Part shown: positions 1-5,419 of the stretch, one piece after another
Position numbering within the stretch: the stretch's first letter is position 1
Layout of the letters: each line of letters begins with the position of its first letter
Origin: Fidelibacterota bacterium
GTDB taxonomy: Bacteria; Fidelibacterota; Fidelibacteria; Fidelibacterales; Fidelibacteraceae
Assembly (NCBI GenBank): GCA_023134755.1
Contig: JAGLUM010000128.1
Coordinates: 1-5,419, forward strand
Direction of reading: 5' to 3'
DNA: 5,419 bases
Position numbers and translations under genes: made by a program
Notes under the pieces: generated by a model
What the model saw: the letters and a program-made list of their open reading frames with translations, nothing else
Databases searched by the model: none
Told to the model about the DNA's origin: nothing

Positions 1-753
1 CAGGTCATTGCCGGTAAGGATGAACGCGATGCCACATCTACTGATATTCCGGTGGATGATTATGTCGGCAAGCTGGATCAGGATACAGTGGAAACCATCG
101 GTGTGCCATTTCATCTCTTAGAAGAGGGAGTGCATCCGGATGTGAAAGCAACTTTTGAGCATACTATTGATATCCTTAAGAAAAACGGAAAAAAAATAAC
201 TGATATTTCTTTACCGCACTTATCGTATTCTATCGCGGTGTATTATATTCTTGCAACCGCCGAAGCATCCAGCAACCTTGCTCGTTTTGACGGGGTCCGC
301 TACGGTAAACGCCATAGTGAAAAAGTAGATTCTATCAATGATTTTTACTCCATTAACCGGGAATATGGATTTGGTCCCGAGGTAAAACGCCGTATTATGT
401 TGGGAACCTACGTGTTGTCCTCAGGATATTATGATGCCTACTACGCTCGCGCACAGAAGGTACGCCGCCTGATATATGAAGATTTTCAGACCGCACTAAA
501 AACGGTCGATACGATCATACTGCCCACTTGTCCGACACCACCGTTTAAGCTGGGAGAACATCTTGACGATCCTATTAGCATGTACTTGAGTGATATTTTT
601 ACCGTCTCAATCAATATTGCCGGTATTCCGGGTCTTTCTGTTCCCATTGGACATTCAGAAAAGGGATTGCCAATTGGAATGCAGATTATGGGGAATCTCT
701 ATGAAGAGGCGCGTATTCTCCAGCTCGGAAACACCATTGAATCATTGCTTTAA
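1..753 (+). CDS. gatA: Aspartyl/glutamyl-tRNA amidotransferase subunit A, C-terminal half (5' partial)
   Basis: GatA is the amidase subunit of the cytoplasmic GatCAB complex. It releases ammonia from glutamine or asparagine so that Glu-tRNA(Gln) or Asp-tRNA(Asn) can be amidated. The frame is open from base 1 (QVIAGKDERDATSTDIPVDDY), so the gene begins outside the window and the GTG at 52 is an internal codon, not the start. About 250 codons are present of a usual ~480-490. Recognisable amidase-signature family blocks are FDGVRYGKR (about nt 286-312), the GFGPEVKRRIMLGTYVLSSG block (about nt 367-426), the LPTCPTPPFKLGE stretch (about nt 520-560), the DPISMYLSDIFTVSINIAGIPG block and the closing LPIGMQIMG. 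The Arg of GVRYG and the Asp of the DPxxMY block correspond to substrate-binding positions reported for GatA. The Lys/cis-Ser/Ser catalytic triad lies upstream and cannot be checked. The frame ends in TAA, 27 bases before the next gene on the same strand, consistent with co-transcription. Identity is very secure; no defects are seen. Confidence 0.97.
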   Translation, partial: QVIAGKDERDATSTDIPVDDYVGKLDQDTVETIGVPFHLLEEGVHPDVKATFEHTIDILKKNGKKITDISLPHLSYSIAVYYILATAEASSNLARFDGVRYGKRHSEKVDSINDFYSINREYGFGPEVKRRIMLGTYVLSSGYYDAYYARAQKVRRLIYEDFQTALKTVDTIILPTCPTPPFKLGEHLDDPISMYLSDIFTVSINIAGIPGLSVPIGHSEKGLPIGMQIMGNLYEEARILQLGNTIESLL

Positions 754-780
754 TGTATTAGCGCTCAACAACGGGGAAAA

Positions 781-2340
781 GTGACTATTTCATATTATAC
801 TACATCTTTCACCACTGTAAAAAAATGCCTCCTTTTCCTTTTGGTATTATTCATATTTATTCCTTCGTTTTCATTTGCAAAACCCGCTGATATCATGGAA
901 ACCGGTTCTTTTTTAAAACCTTTTCAAACTGCAATATCTCGTCCTTTGCGTGATACTTCCTATGTTTCTCTAGGAGGTCACTTTATTATTCATTATGATA
1001 ATAATGGACGTGATGCTGTTCCCCAATCTTATATCTTTGATCCGCTGGTGCCGGATTTTGTTTATAGCGCCGCACAATATCTTGAGGCATCGTATAGCGT
1101 TTTGCGTGATTCGTTGGAATTTGATACGCCTCCTATTGACAACATCGAATCACCGGAAATTGATGCCTACTTTGTCTCATATTATGACAGTTACGGGGCA
1201 ACCTATCCGGAGCAGCAAATTGAGCCCAATGTGTGGACAAGTTACTTGACATTAAGTTCAAATCTTGAAGATTCTTCGATTTATTATACTCCTGGTCTGG
1301 AAGGGTTGAAAGTAACCTGCGCACATGAATTATTTCATGTTTTTCAATTGGGATATAAATACAGATATGAGGATTACTTTTATTTTGAGATGTCCTCAGT
1401 ATGGTTCGAGGAATACATGTATCCGGAGGTTAACGATTATCATAGTTATGTTAATTATTATACGCAGAGATGGAATTATGCCCTGAACCACGATAATCTG
1501 CTTTATAATAATGTGGGGTTTAATCTTTATATTGATGCACGGTATTCCACATCGGATAATAATATTATTCATGCAATATGGGATAGAATATTGATAGAAC
1601 CCAGTTTGGATGCAATACAGACAGTTTTAACAACACATGGGACAACATTTGACGACGCGCTGTGTACATGGGGAAGCGCACAGGTGCTTTGTGATTTAAA
1701 TGTTGCAAATAATTTCAATTATTCATTTGATGATGCTGCTGAATTGCAAACTATCTCATTTGAAAATTATCCTGATAATATCATCACATCATTAATCGCA
1801 GATATCACTCTTCTTGCCTCTCCAATGACAAGCTATTTTAAGGTGACAAATTTGCCGCAAGAAGCGTTGCTGTTTGATGCCCAATTTTCCAATAATGTTC
1901 ACGCAAATATTATATGCTTAGATGAAAACAACAGCTGTGTTTATCAAGCGAGCACAACTTCTCTAATTATCAATGGAGCATTGTATTCGGAATGCATTAT
2001 TGTTGTCGGTTCAAATCAGGACAATGCTACCGGAAGCTTTGCCTTTACGCCCATTGAGGCAGACCTTATTTCGTCTCTATATCCAAATCCTCTATCTTTT
2101 GGAGAAACCTGTAATATTACATTTGTCTTAACTAAAGATTATTCTGCAGGAGAAGTTATACTATACAACTTGCAGGGGAGACAATGTTATAAGCAACCTT
2201 TAGCTTCAGCGGAAATTCTTAGCGGTGTCCATACATTATCGATATCTTCTTTGCCTCAAAATTTTTCAAGTGGAATATATATTATGGTTATGTATCTGGA
2301 TGACACGGTTTTAAGTAAAAAGATCACTTATTTTAAATAA
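781..2340 (+). CDS. Secreted HExxH metalloprotease-like protein with C-terminal type IX secretion sorting domain
   Basis: This 519-residue protein begins at a GTG preceded by a purine run (ggggaaaa); no better in-frame start lies before the signal peptide. Residues 14-33 form a signal peptide: KK, then a strongly hydrophobic core, then SFA before KP, with likely cleavage after Ala33. A region near residues 65-145 (FIIHYDNNG, VPDFVYSAAQYLEASYSVLRD, IDAYFVSYYDSYG) resembles the start of putative secreted metalloproteases of the MXAN_6640 type. The zinc motif HELFH is at 182-186. Glu203 (FEMSSVWFEE) or Glu210/211 could be the third ligand, as in gluzincins. The last ~90 residues, from YPNP (434-437) through ILYNLQGRQ and SGIYIMVMYLDDTVLSKK, are a typical T9SS type A sorting domain, so the mature protein should be exported via Sec and then delivered to the surface or medium by T9SS. 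Substrate is unknown. It sits between gatA and yigZ and is probably co-transcribed with them. Protease activity is inferred from the motif; fold family confidence is moderate, secretion route confidence high. Confidence 0.87.
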   Translation: MTISYYTTSFTTVKKCLLFLLVLFIFIPSFSFAKPADIMETGSFLKPFQTAISRPLRDTSYVSLGGHFIIHYDNNGRDAVPQSYIFDPLVPDFVYSAAQYLEASYSVLRDSLEFDTPPIDNIESPEIDAYFVSYYDSYGATYPEQQIEPNVWTSYLTLSSNLEDSSIYYTPGLEGLKVTCAHELFHVFQLGYKYRYEDYFYFEMSSVWFEEYMYPEVNDYHSYVNYYTQRWNYALNHDNLLYNNVGFNLYIDARYSTSDNNIIHAIWDRILIEPSLDAIQTVLTTHGTTFDDALCTWGSAQVLCDLNVANNFNYSFDDAAELQTISFENYPDNIITSLIADITLLASPMTSYFKVTNLPQEALLFDAQFSNNVHANIICLDENNSCVYQASTTSLIINGALYSECIIVVGSNQDNATGSFAFTPIEADLISSLYPNPLSFGETCNITFVLTKDYSAGEVILYNLQGRQCYKQPLASAEILSGVHTLSISSLPQNFSSGIYIMVMYLDDTVLSKKITYFK

Positions 2341-2352
2341 TAAACTAGTAAA

Positions 2353-2964
2353 ATGAAATTTCAGACTATCTCTAAGCCGAGTAAAAGTAAATTCACAGAA
2401 AAAGGAAGCAAATTTCTGGGGTTCGCTTTCCCGGTTGGTGATAAAGCATCCATTGATACTCTTTTACATGATATCCGGAAAACTTATTATGACGCGACCC
2501 ATCACTGTTATGCATGGCAACTTGGATACGGTAAAAATATGACATTTCGCTATAATGACGATGGAGAACCTTCCGGCACAGCCGGGAAGCCCATTTATAA
2601 CGCTATCACCCGTTTGGACCTGACAAATGTACTTGTTCTTTCTGTGCGGTATTTCGGTGGAACCAAACTTGGAACCGGAGGGCTGATCCGGGCTTATGGT
2701 ACATCAGCATCCAATACCCTGGCTGCTGCTGTTATTAAAACAGTTGAACATGGTGATAAGATCCGGTTTGTCTGTTCTTACGAGCATCATCCAATTATCA
2801 TGCGCACGATAAATCAATACCACATTATATCATTGGATCAGGAATTTGCAGAAAATGTAAGCGTTGATGTGGAGATTGATGAGAAAAACACTGAACACGT
2901 CTTACAGGATGTTAAGAATGTGACGAATGGTGGTGTTTTAGGGAAAATACTTAACACTTGCTAA
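2353..2964 (+). CDS. yigZ: IMPACT/YigZ family protein (UPF0029 N-terminal plus DUF1949-like C-terminal domain)
   Basis: The 203-residue product matches the usual length of bacterial YigZ/YvyE proteins (about 200-215). The N-terminal IMPACT (UPF0029) domain spans about residues 11-125. Its hallmarks are all present: KSKF (11-14), DATHHCYAW (47-55), NDDGEPSGTAGKPI (68-81) and the glycine-rich VRYFGGTKLGTGGLIRAYG (98-116). The remaining ~65 residues fit the small ferredoxin-like DUF1949 domain. Eukaryotic IMPACT proteins modulate translation through GCN1; the cellular role of bacterial members is not settled, although a nucleic-acid or ribosome-associated cytoplasmic role is often suggested. The ATG at 2353 lies 12 bases after the protease stop and has no clear Shine-Dalgarno sequence, so translation may depend on coupling to the upstream gene. 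The frame ends in TAA and is intact. Family assignment is secure; the symbol follows the E. coli homologue. Confidence 0.95.
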   Translation: MKFQTISKPSKSKFTEKGSKFLGFAFPVGDKASIDTLLHDIRKTYYDATHHCYAWQLGYGKNMTFRYNDDGEPSGTAGKPIYNAITRLDLTNVLVLSVRYFGGTKLGTGGLIRAYGTSASNTLAAAVIKTVEHGDKIRFVCSYEHHPIIMRTINQYHIISLDQEFAENVSVDVEIDEKNTEHVLQDVKNVTNGGVLGKILNTC

Positions 2965-3008
2965 TCAAGCTCATACACGTTGTGCAGGAATGTTGCATCA
3001 GCGTTTTT

Positions 3009-3026
3009 ATAGTGAACTATTTTTTT
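3009..3026 (+). terminator. Weak possible terminator after yigZ
   Basis: ATAGT (3009-3013) and ACTAT (3016-3020) can pair, with GA between them, or as a 4-bp stem with a 4-base loop. A run of six T follows (3021-3026). This lies 45 bases after the yigZ stop, where the plus-strand transcript would be expected to end before converging with minus-strand genes. The stem is short and AT-rich, so termination would be inefficient. The T-run is the main support. Confidence 0.3.
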
Positions 3027-3107
3027 ATTGGGGTTGGCATGTATTTAGTTCCTTTGCTGAAATATAGAAACCGAAAAATAAAGCTTCTTGCTGTGTATAA
3101 TTTACTA

Positions 3108-3341
3108 TTACCGCCCCGTTTTTCGAAAAGCATTTAACCTCTTTTGGGCGACTCTGCGAACTATATGTTCTTCATCCTCTACAGTAACCTTTGTAGTCGC
3201 AAGAATTACCACTATGGTAATGATAATCTTAAAGAGCAGTTCAATACCGAAAAAAAGCAGGATTAAAACCCAAATAATAATTGTCGATTCGACAATTACT
3301 CAAATGTAAACCTTAACGTTGGATTTATTCATAGCCCACAT
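3108..3341 (-). pseudogene. Small membrane-protein reading frame interrupted by TGA (probable decayed gene)
   Basis: Read on the minus strand from ATG at 3341 (or ATG at 3332), the frame gives MWAMNKSNVKVYI, then TGA at 3302-3300. It then stays open for 63 further codons to TAA at 3110-3108. The second part has a long hydrophobic stretch (about IIIWVLILLFFGIELLFK followed by IIITIVVILAT), then a charged tail (TKVTVEDEEHIVRRVAQKRLNAFRKTGR), which looks like a membrane anchor with a cytoplasmic tail. No ATG, GTG or TTG occurs between the TGA and the hydrophobic segment to rescue it. A GAGG/GGGGGA purine stretch precedes the ATG at 3341, and the frame begins about 40 bases after the zinc-ribbon gene's stop on the same strand, as in an operon. 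A TGG-to-TGA change is the simplest cause, since Trp would extend the hydrophobic run. The plus strand carries a competing 73-codon frame here. The protein family is not recognised. Confidence 0.4.
3278..3298. repeat. Perfect 21-base palindrome (10-bp arms)
   Basis: TAATTGTCGA at 3278-3287 and TCGACAATTA at 3289-3298 are exact inverted copies around a single T. No T-run follows on either strand that would make this an intrinsic terminator. It lies inside the interrupted minus-strand frame, one base away from its TGA codon at 3300-3302. It could be a dimeric repressor operator, a remnant of a small mobile element, or coincidence. Confidence 0.6.
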
Positions 3342-3381
3342 AATCCCCCGCCTCAACTTTAATTGACAACCCCCCTTACGA

Positions 3382-3846
3382 CTATTCCGATGATCCTTCC
3401 GTAGCAACTGTGCCATTGGAAGCAATCATCCTGACCGCGCCACAGTTATGACATGTGTATTTCCAAACAGGCATTTTGACCATGAACATAGGGGTAAACA
3501 CCGGGCGGAGTACCATAAAAACTACCGCCGCGATAATTCCGGTTATAACCGACACACCACCCAGAACGATTGCAGCCACGATCCCGACCAAAATAGCGAC
3601 AATCACGGCTAAACCTATGCCTCCAATCGTCCTACCCCACTGGATTGATTTGTCTGTGGGTAAAGCGCCTTGGGACTTCAGGTTTTCTTTTATCTGCAGA
3701 GGCACCGGCGACGTGAACTGTGAGACCTGAAAAGTACGCTGCTCCGAGCAACCGGGACAGTTTATCGTGAAATTGCCTTCGGTTAGATTGAGCCCTAGCC
3801 AAGAGACGCAGTCTGGATTGGCAGGTGATTCTTCGTCTTTTTTCAT
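3382..3846 (-). CDS. Small membrane protein with split zinc-ribbon cysteines, function unknown
   Basis: The chosen start is ATG at 3846 (MKKDEESPANPD), giving 154 residues. A GTG start at 3861 would add five residues, but that GTG sits against AGGAG (3858-3854), which is ideally placed as the ribosome binding site for the ATG. The soluble N-terminal part has Cys13 and a CPGC knuckle at 30-33. Residues about 73-95 and 97-123 form two hydrophobic, glycine/valine/isoleucine-rich membrane helices. A CHNC knuckle follows at 132-135, then a short polar tail ending GSSE. Two helices put both CxxC pairs on the same side of the membrane, probably the cytoplasm, so they could complete one four-cysteine zinc site. 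I do not recognise a named family. The gene stands after a likely terminator of the aspS transcript and before the TGA-interrupted frame on the same strand. The stop is TAG. Coding status is well supported by the start signal, membrane pattern and cysteine pairs; function is unknown. Confidence 0.8.
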   Translation of the reverse strand: MKKDEESPANPDCVSWLGLNLTEGNFTINCPGCSEQRTFQVSQFTSPVPLQIKENLKSQGALPTDKSIQWGRTIGGIGLAVIVAILVGIVAAIVLGGVSVITGIIAAVVFMVLRPVFTPMFMVKMPVWKYTCHNCGAVRMIASNGTVATEGSSE

Positions 3847-3853
3847 CTGTTTT

Positions 3854-3858
3854 CTCCT
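3854..3858 (-). promoter_or_regulatory. Shine-Dalgarno site AGGAG of the zinc-ribbon gene
   Basis: On the minus strand AGGAG is followed by AAAACAG and then ATG at 3846, a near-optimal spacing of 7 bases. This decides in favour of the ATG over the GTG at 3861. It is the clearest Shine-Dalgarno sequence in the window. Confidence 0.75.
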
Positions 3859-3882
3859 CACATTTTCTGTCTAAAAAGTTAT

Positions 3883-3909
3883 TTTATAGTTCTCCATATA
3901 CTGTCTCAA
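3883..3909 (-). promoter_or_regulatory. Possible promoter of the zinc-ribbon gene
   Basis: Minus-strand TTGAGA (3909-3904) and TATAAA (3888-3883) are separated by 15 bases, shorter than the preferred 17, and lie about 40 bases before the start codon. The context is AT-rich, so chance matches are common. Bacteroidota use a different consensus (TTTG / TAnnTTTG), which is only partly met here by TAACTTTT just downstream. A weak candidate. Confidence 0.25.
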
Positions 3910-4049
3910 GTTGCAAATTTTTCATTGCCTATAAAATTCATTTTTATTATATATTATTAAATATTAAGGAATTATAAATCTAATGGCAAAGATTTTCTGG
4001 GAGCGAACAACAAGTGGCGAGAAAAAGAAATTAAATTATTTAACAGCAT

Positions 4050-4080
4050 AAAAAAGGAGGGAAGCTTAAAGCTATCCCTC
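4050..4080 (-). terminator. Rho-independent terminator, minus strand
   Basis: On the minus strand GAGGGA (4080-4075) pairs with TCCCTC (4062-4057), and AGCTT/AAGCT (4073-4063) extends the stem to 11 pairs with a one-base bulge. The downstream arm is followed at once by C and six T (4055-4050). This is the best terminator shape in the window. It would end transcription coming from aspS, about 240 bases after that gene's stop, and separate it from the zinc-ribbon gene. On the plus strand no T-run follows, so it should act in one direction. Confidence 0.75.
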
Positions 4081-4268
4081 GACAATCACATAATCCTCGC
4101 AATATAATATACAATATCTAGCGTTTATTATCTAAATTTGCTCGGAAATCTTACTAATAGATAGAATTTTATTGTCAATAAGACGATAGTTATTAATAAT
4201 ACTGATACAATGATGCGTTGATTTTATATTTTGCAATTGAATATTGAGTAATTGTCAATTGCCTGTCC

Positions 4269-4288
4269 GGCCCCGAACATTCGGGGTC
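4269..4288 (-). terminator. GC-rich hairpin just after aspS
   Basis: On the minus strand GACCCCGA and TCGGGGCC flank the 4-base loop ATGT, giving an 8-pair stem with one G-U pair, starting 27 bases after the aspS stop. No T-run follows, so this is not a standard intrinsic terminator. It could slow polymerase, protect the mRNA 3' end or work with the stronger terminator at 4050-4080. Outer GTCAACTG/CAATTGAC segments could lengthen the structure with an internal bulge. Confidence 0.4.
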
Positions 4289-4315
4289 AGTTGACGGGTG
4301 AAGACGGATTAACTG

Positions 4316-5419
4316 TCAATTTTTTCCAGTGGAACTCTCTTGGAATAATTGTATATGCAGCTCATCCAACTGTTTTTTATCAACCTCACTGGGAGCACCA
4401 TCCATGGGTGACTGGGCAGTGGTGGTTTTGGGGAAGGCAATCACATCACGAATAGAATCTTCTCCTGTTAGAATCATGATCAGACGATCAAAGCCAAAGG
4501 CAATACCGCCATGCGGCGGTGCCCCATATTCGAATGCATTGAGAAGAAAACCAAATTTTTCCTGTGCTTCTTCCTCAGATATTCCCAAGGTTTTGAACAT
4601 CTTTGTCTGAAGCTCACGATCATGGATTCGGATACTGCCACCACCAATTTCATATCCGTTGATTGCCATATCGTAGGCACGTGCCTTTACTGCACCCGGG
4701 TCGCTTTCCATCTTGTCTATATCTTCCGGTTTTGGAGATGTAAATGGATGATGGCGGACAATAAAACGACTGCTTTCCCGGTCTCTCTCTAAAAGCGGAA
4801 AATCCACAATCCATACAGCTTTATAGTCATCTTTTCTTATTAGTCCGAGTTCATTCCCGATGGCCAGTCGAACAGCACCAAGTGCTGTAAGTGCGGTTTC
4901 CCATTCATCTGCCATAAACAAGACAATATCACCTGCTTTAACATTGCAGGTCTTAATCAATGTTTTTGCTGCATTTTCAGAAATAAATTTTGCTATACCC
5001 CCGCTAAGGCCTTCCTCAGTCAACTTGACAAACGCCAGTCCTTTTGCCCTGTATTTTTTGGCCAAATCGGTTAATTGATCAATTTTCTTTCGGGAAAAGG
5101 CCGCACCGTCTGAAACTTTGAGTGCCCGAATAACACCTCCGTTTTCCATGGCGTTCTTAAATACGGTAAAATCTGTCTGCCGGGCAAAGGTTTCAACATT
5201 TTTAATTTCCATGTTGAAACGGATATCCGGTTTATCAGAACCATAACGTTCCATAGCCTCATCAAAGGATAATACCGGGAACGGGGTAGGAATGGTAATA
5301 TCAGCAGCTTCTTTCGAGACCGTAACGATCATCTCTTCCATAATACTGCGAATATCTTCTTCGTCCACAAAAGATAACTCACAATCAATTTGTGTAAATT
5401 CCGGCTGACGATCGGCACG
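4316..5419 (-). CDS. aspS: Aspartyl-tRNA synthetase, C-terminal two thirds (5' partial)
   Basis: AspRS is the class II synthetase that charges tRNA(Asp) with aspartate in the cytoplasm. The minus-strand frame is open to the window edge (RADRQPEFTQIDCELSFVDEED), which is class II motif 2, so the GTG at 5368 is internal. 367 residues are visible of about 590; the N-terminal OB-fold anticodon-binding domain and motif 1 are outside. In fragment numbering, the bacterial GAD insertion domain lies at about 85-190. It is followed by the catalytic blocks KAVWIVDFPLLERD, HHPFTSP, YEIGGGSIRIHDRELQ and FGFLLNAFEYGAPPHGGIAF. Motif 3 is GFDRLIMILTG, then IRDVIAFPKTTTAQSPMDGAP and the usual DELHIQL near the C-terminus. 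The gene ends in TGA, showing that TGA is a stop codon in this genome. Whether the enzyme also charges tRNA(Asn) depends on residues outside the window. Identity is certain; no defects are seen. Confidence 0.97.
   Translation of the reverse strand, partial: RADRQPEFTQIDCELSFVDEEDIRSIMEEMIVTVSKEAADITIPTPFPVLSFDEAMERYGSDKPDIRFNMEIKNVETFARQTDFTVFKNAMENGGVIRALKVSDGAAFSRKKIDQLTDLAKKYRAKGLAFVKLTEEGLSGGIAKFISENAAKTLIKTCNVKAGDIVLFMADEWETALTALGAVRLAIGNELGLIRKDDYKAVWIVDFPLLERDRESSRFIVRHHPFTSPKPEDIDKMESDPGAVKARAYDMAINGYEIGGGSIRIHDRELQTKMFKTLGISEEEAQEKFGFLLNAFEYGAPPHGGIAFGFDRLIMILTGEDSIRDVIAFPKTTTAQSPMDGAPSEVDKKQLDELHIQLFQESSTGKN

Larger units (their letters stand above)
3862..4315. other. AT-rich intergenic region between the zinc-ribbon gene and aspS
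   Basis: This roughly 450-base stretch has no convincing protein-coding gene on either strand. It contains the possible zinc-ribbon promoter near 3883-3909, a terminator reading on the minus strand at 4050-4080, a GC-rich hairpin at 4269-4288 and several copies of a TGTCAAT motif (about 4173, 4253 and 4314). Very AT-rich tracts lie around 3940-3985 and 4100-4245. No tRNA cloverleaf or riboswitch fold was recognised. Confidence 0.6.

Noticed and set aside
590..784. Plus-strand 64-codon frame overlapping the gatA end
   Set aside because: It lies almost wholly within the conserved C-terminal coding sequence of gatA in another frame.
3300..3302. Selenocysteine or genome-wide TGA recoding at the in-frame TGA
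   Set aside because: aspS ends at a TGA exactly where the family normally ends. The site is a hydrophobic anchor without redox context, and no selenocysteine-type hairpin was seen after the codon.
3088..3309. Plus-strand 73-codon frame (MLCIIYYYRPVFRK...)
   Set aside because: It lacks a convincing ribosome binding site and domain pattern, and overlaps the minus-strand frame, whose hydrophobic core and charged tail look more protein-like. It is most likely an antisense shadow.
3983..4051. Plus-strand 22-codon frame MAKIFWERTTSGEKKKLNYL-TA ending before the hairpin at 4057
   Set aside because: The AGGA upstream is too far from the ATG, the composition is ordinary for AT-rich intergenic DNA and no family is recognised.
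4172..4200. Plus-strand TTGTCA - 17 bases - AATAAT promoter-like pair
   Set aside because: Good match on paper, but the region is very AT-rich and the only thing downstream on that strand is the antisense of aspS.
4252..4455. Plus-strand 67-codon frame beginning near the GC-rich hairpin
   Set aside because: It runs through the hairpin and then antisense to the highly conserved C-terminus of aspS, so it is a shadow.

Overview
The window looks like a bacterial chromosome segment of moderate-to-low GC content using the standard bacterial code. The best taxonomic clue is the C-terminal YPNP-type sorting domain on the secreted protein at 781-2340, which points to a type IX secretion system. That places the organism in the Bacteroidota/Chlorobi/Fibrobacteres group or one of the allied candidate phyla that also use T9SS. 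I cannot name a genus. Two housekeeping genes are cut by the window edges: gatA on the left and aspS on the right.

Layout. Positions 1-2964 hold three closely spaced plus-strand genes: the C-terminal half of gatA, a secreted HExxH metalloprotease-like protein with a T9SS tail, and an IMPACT/YigZ-family gene. The gaps are 27 and 12 bases, so they are probably one transcript. From 2965 onward everything I can support reads on the minus strand. From right to left this is aspS (5' end outside the window), an AT-rich gap with a good intrinsic terminator at 4050-4080, a small membrane protein with a split CxxC...CxxC zinc-ribbon signature (3382-3846), and a short membrane-protein reading frame interrupted by a TGA (3108-3341), probably a decayed gene.

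How the genes relate. GatA (amidotransferase) and AspS (aspartyl-tRNA synthetase) both belong to aminoacyl-tRNA supply. Together they would support the indirect route to Asn-tRNA if this AspS is non-discriminating, but the deciding N-terminal part is outside the window. The protease and YigZ are probably carried along in the gatA transcript rather than forming a pathway with it. The zinc-ribbon protein and the broken frame after it may be a small accessory membrane-protein unit between the two housekeeping blocks.

I found no tRNA, rRNA, CRISPR array, transposase, or clear evidence of a new multi-gene system. The most unusual items are the split zinc ribbon around a membrane hairpin, the TGA-interrupted frame with a 21-base palindrome beside the stop, and a 13-base inverted repeat that brackets this accessory stretch.
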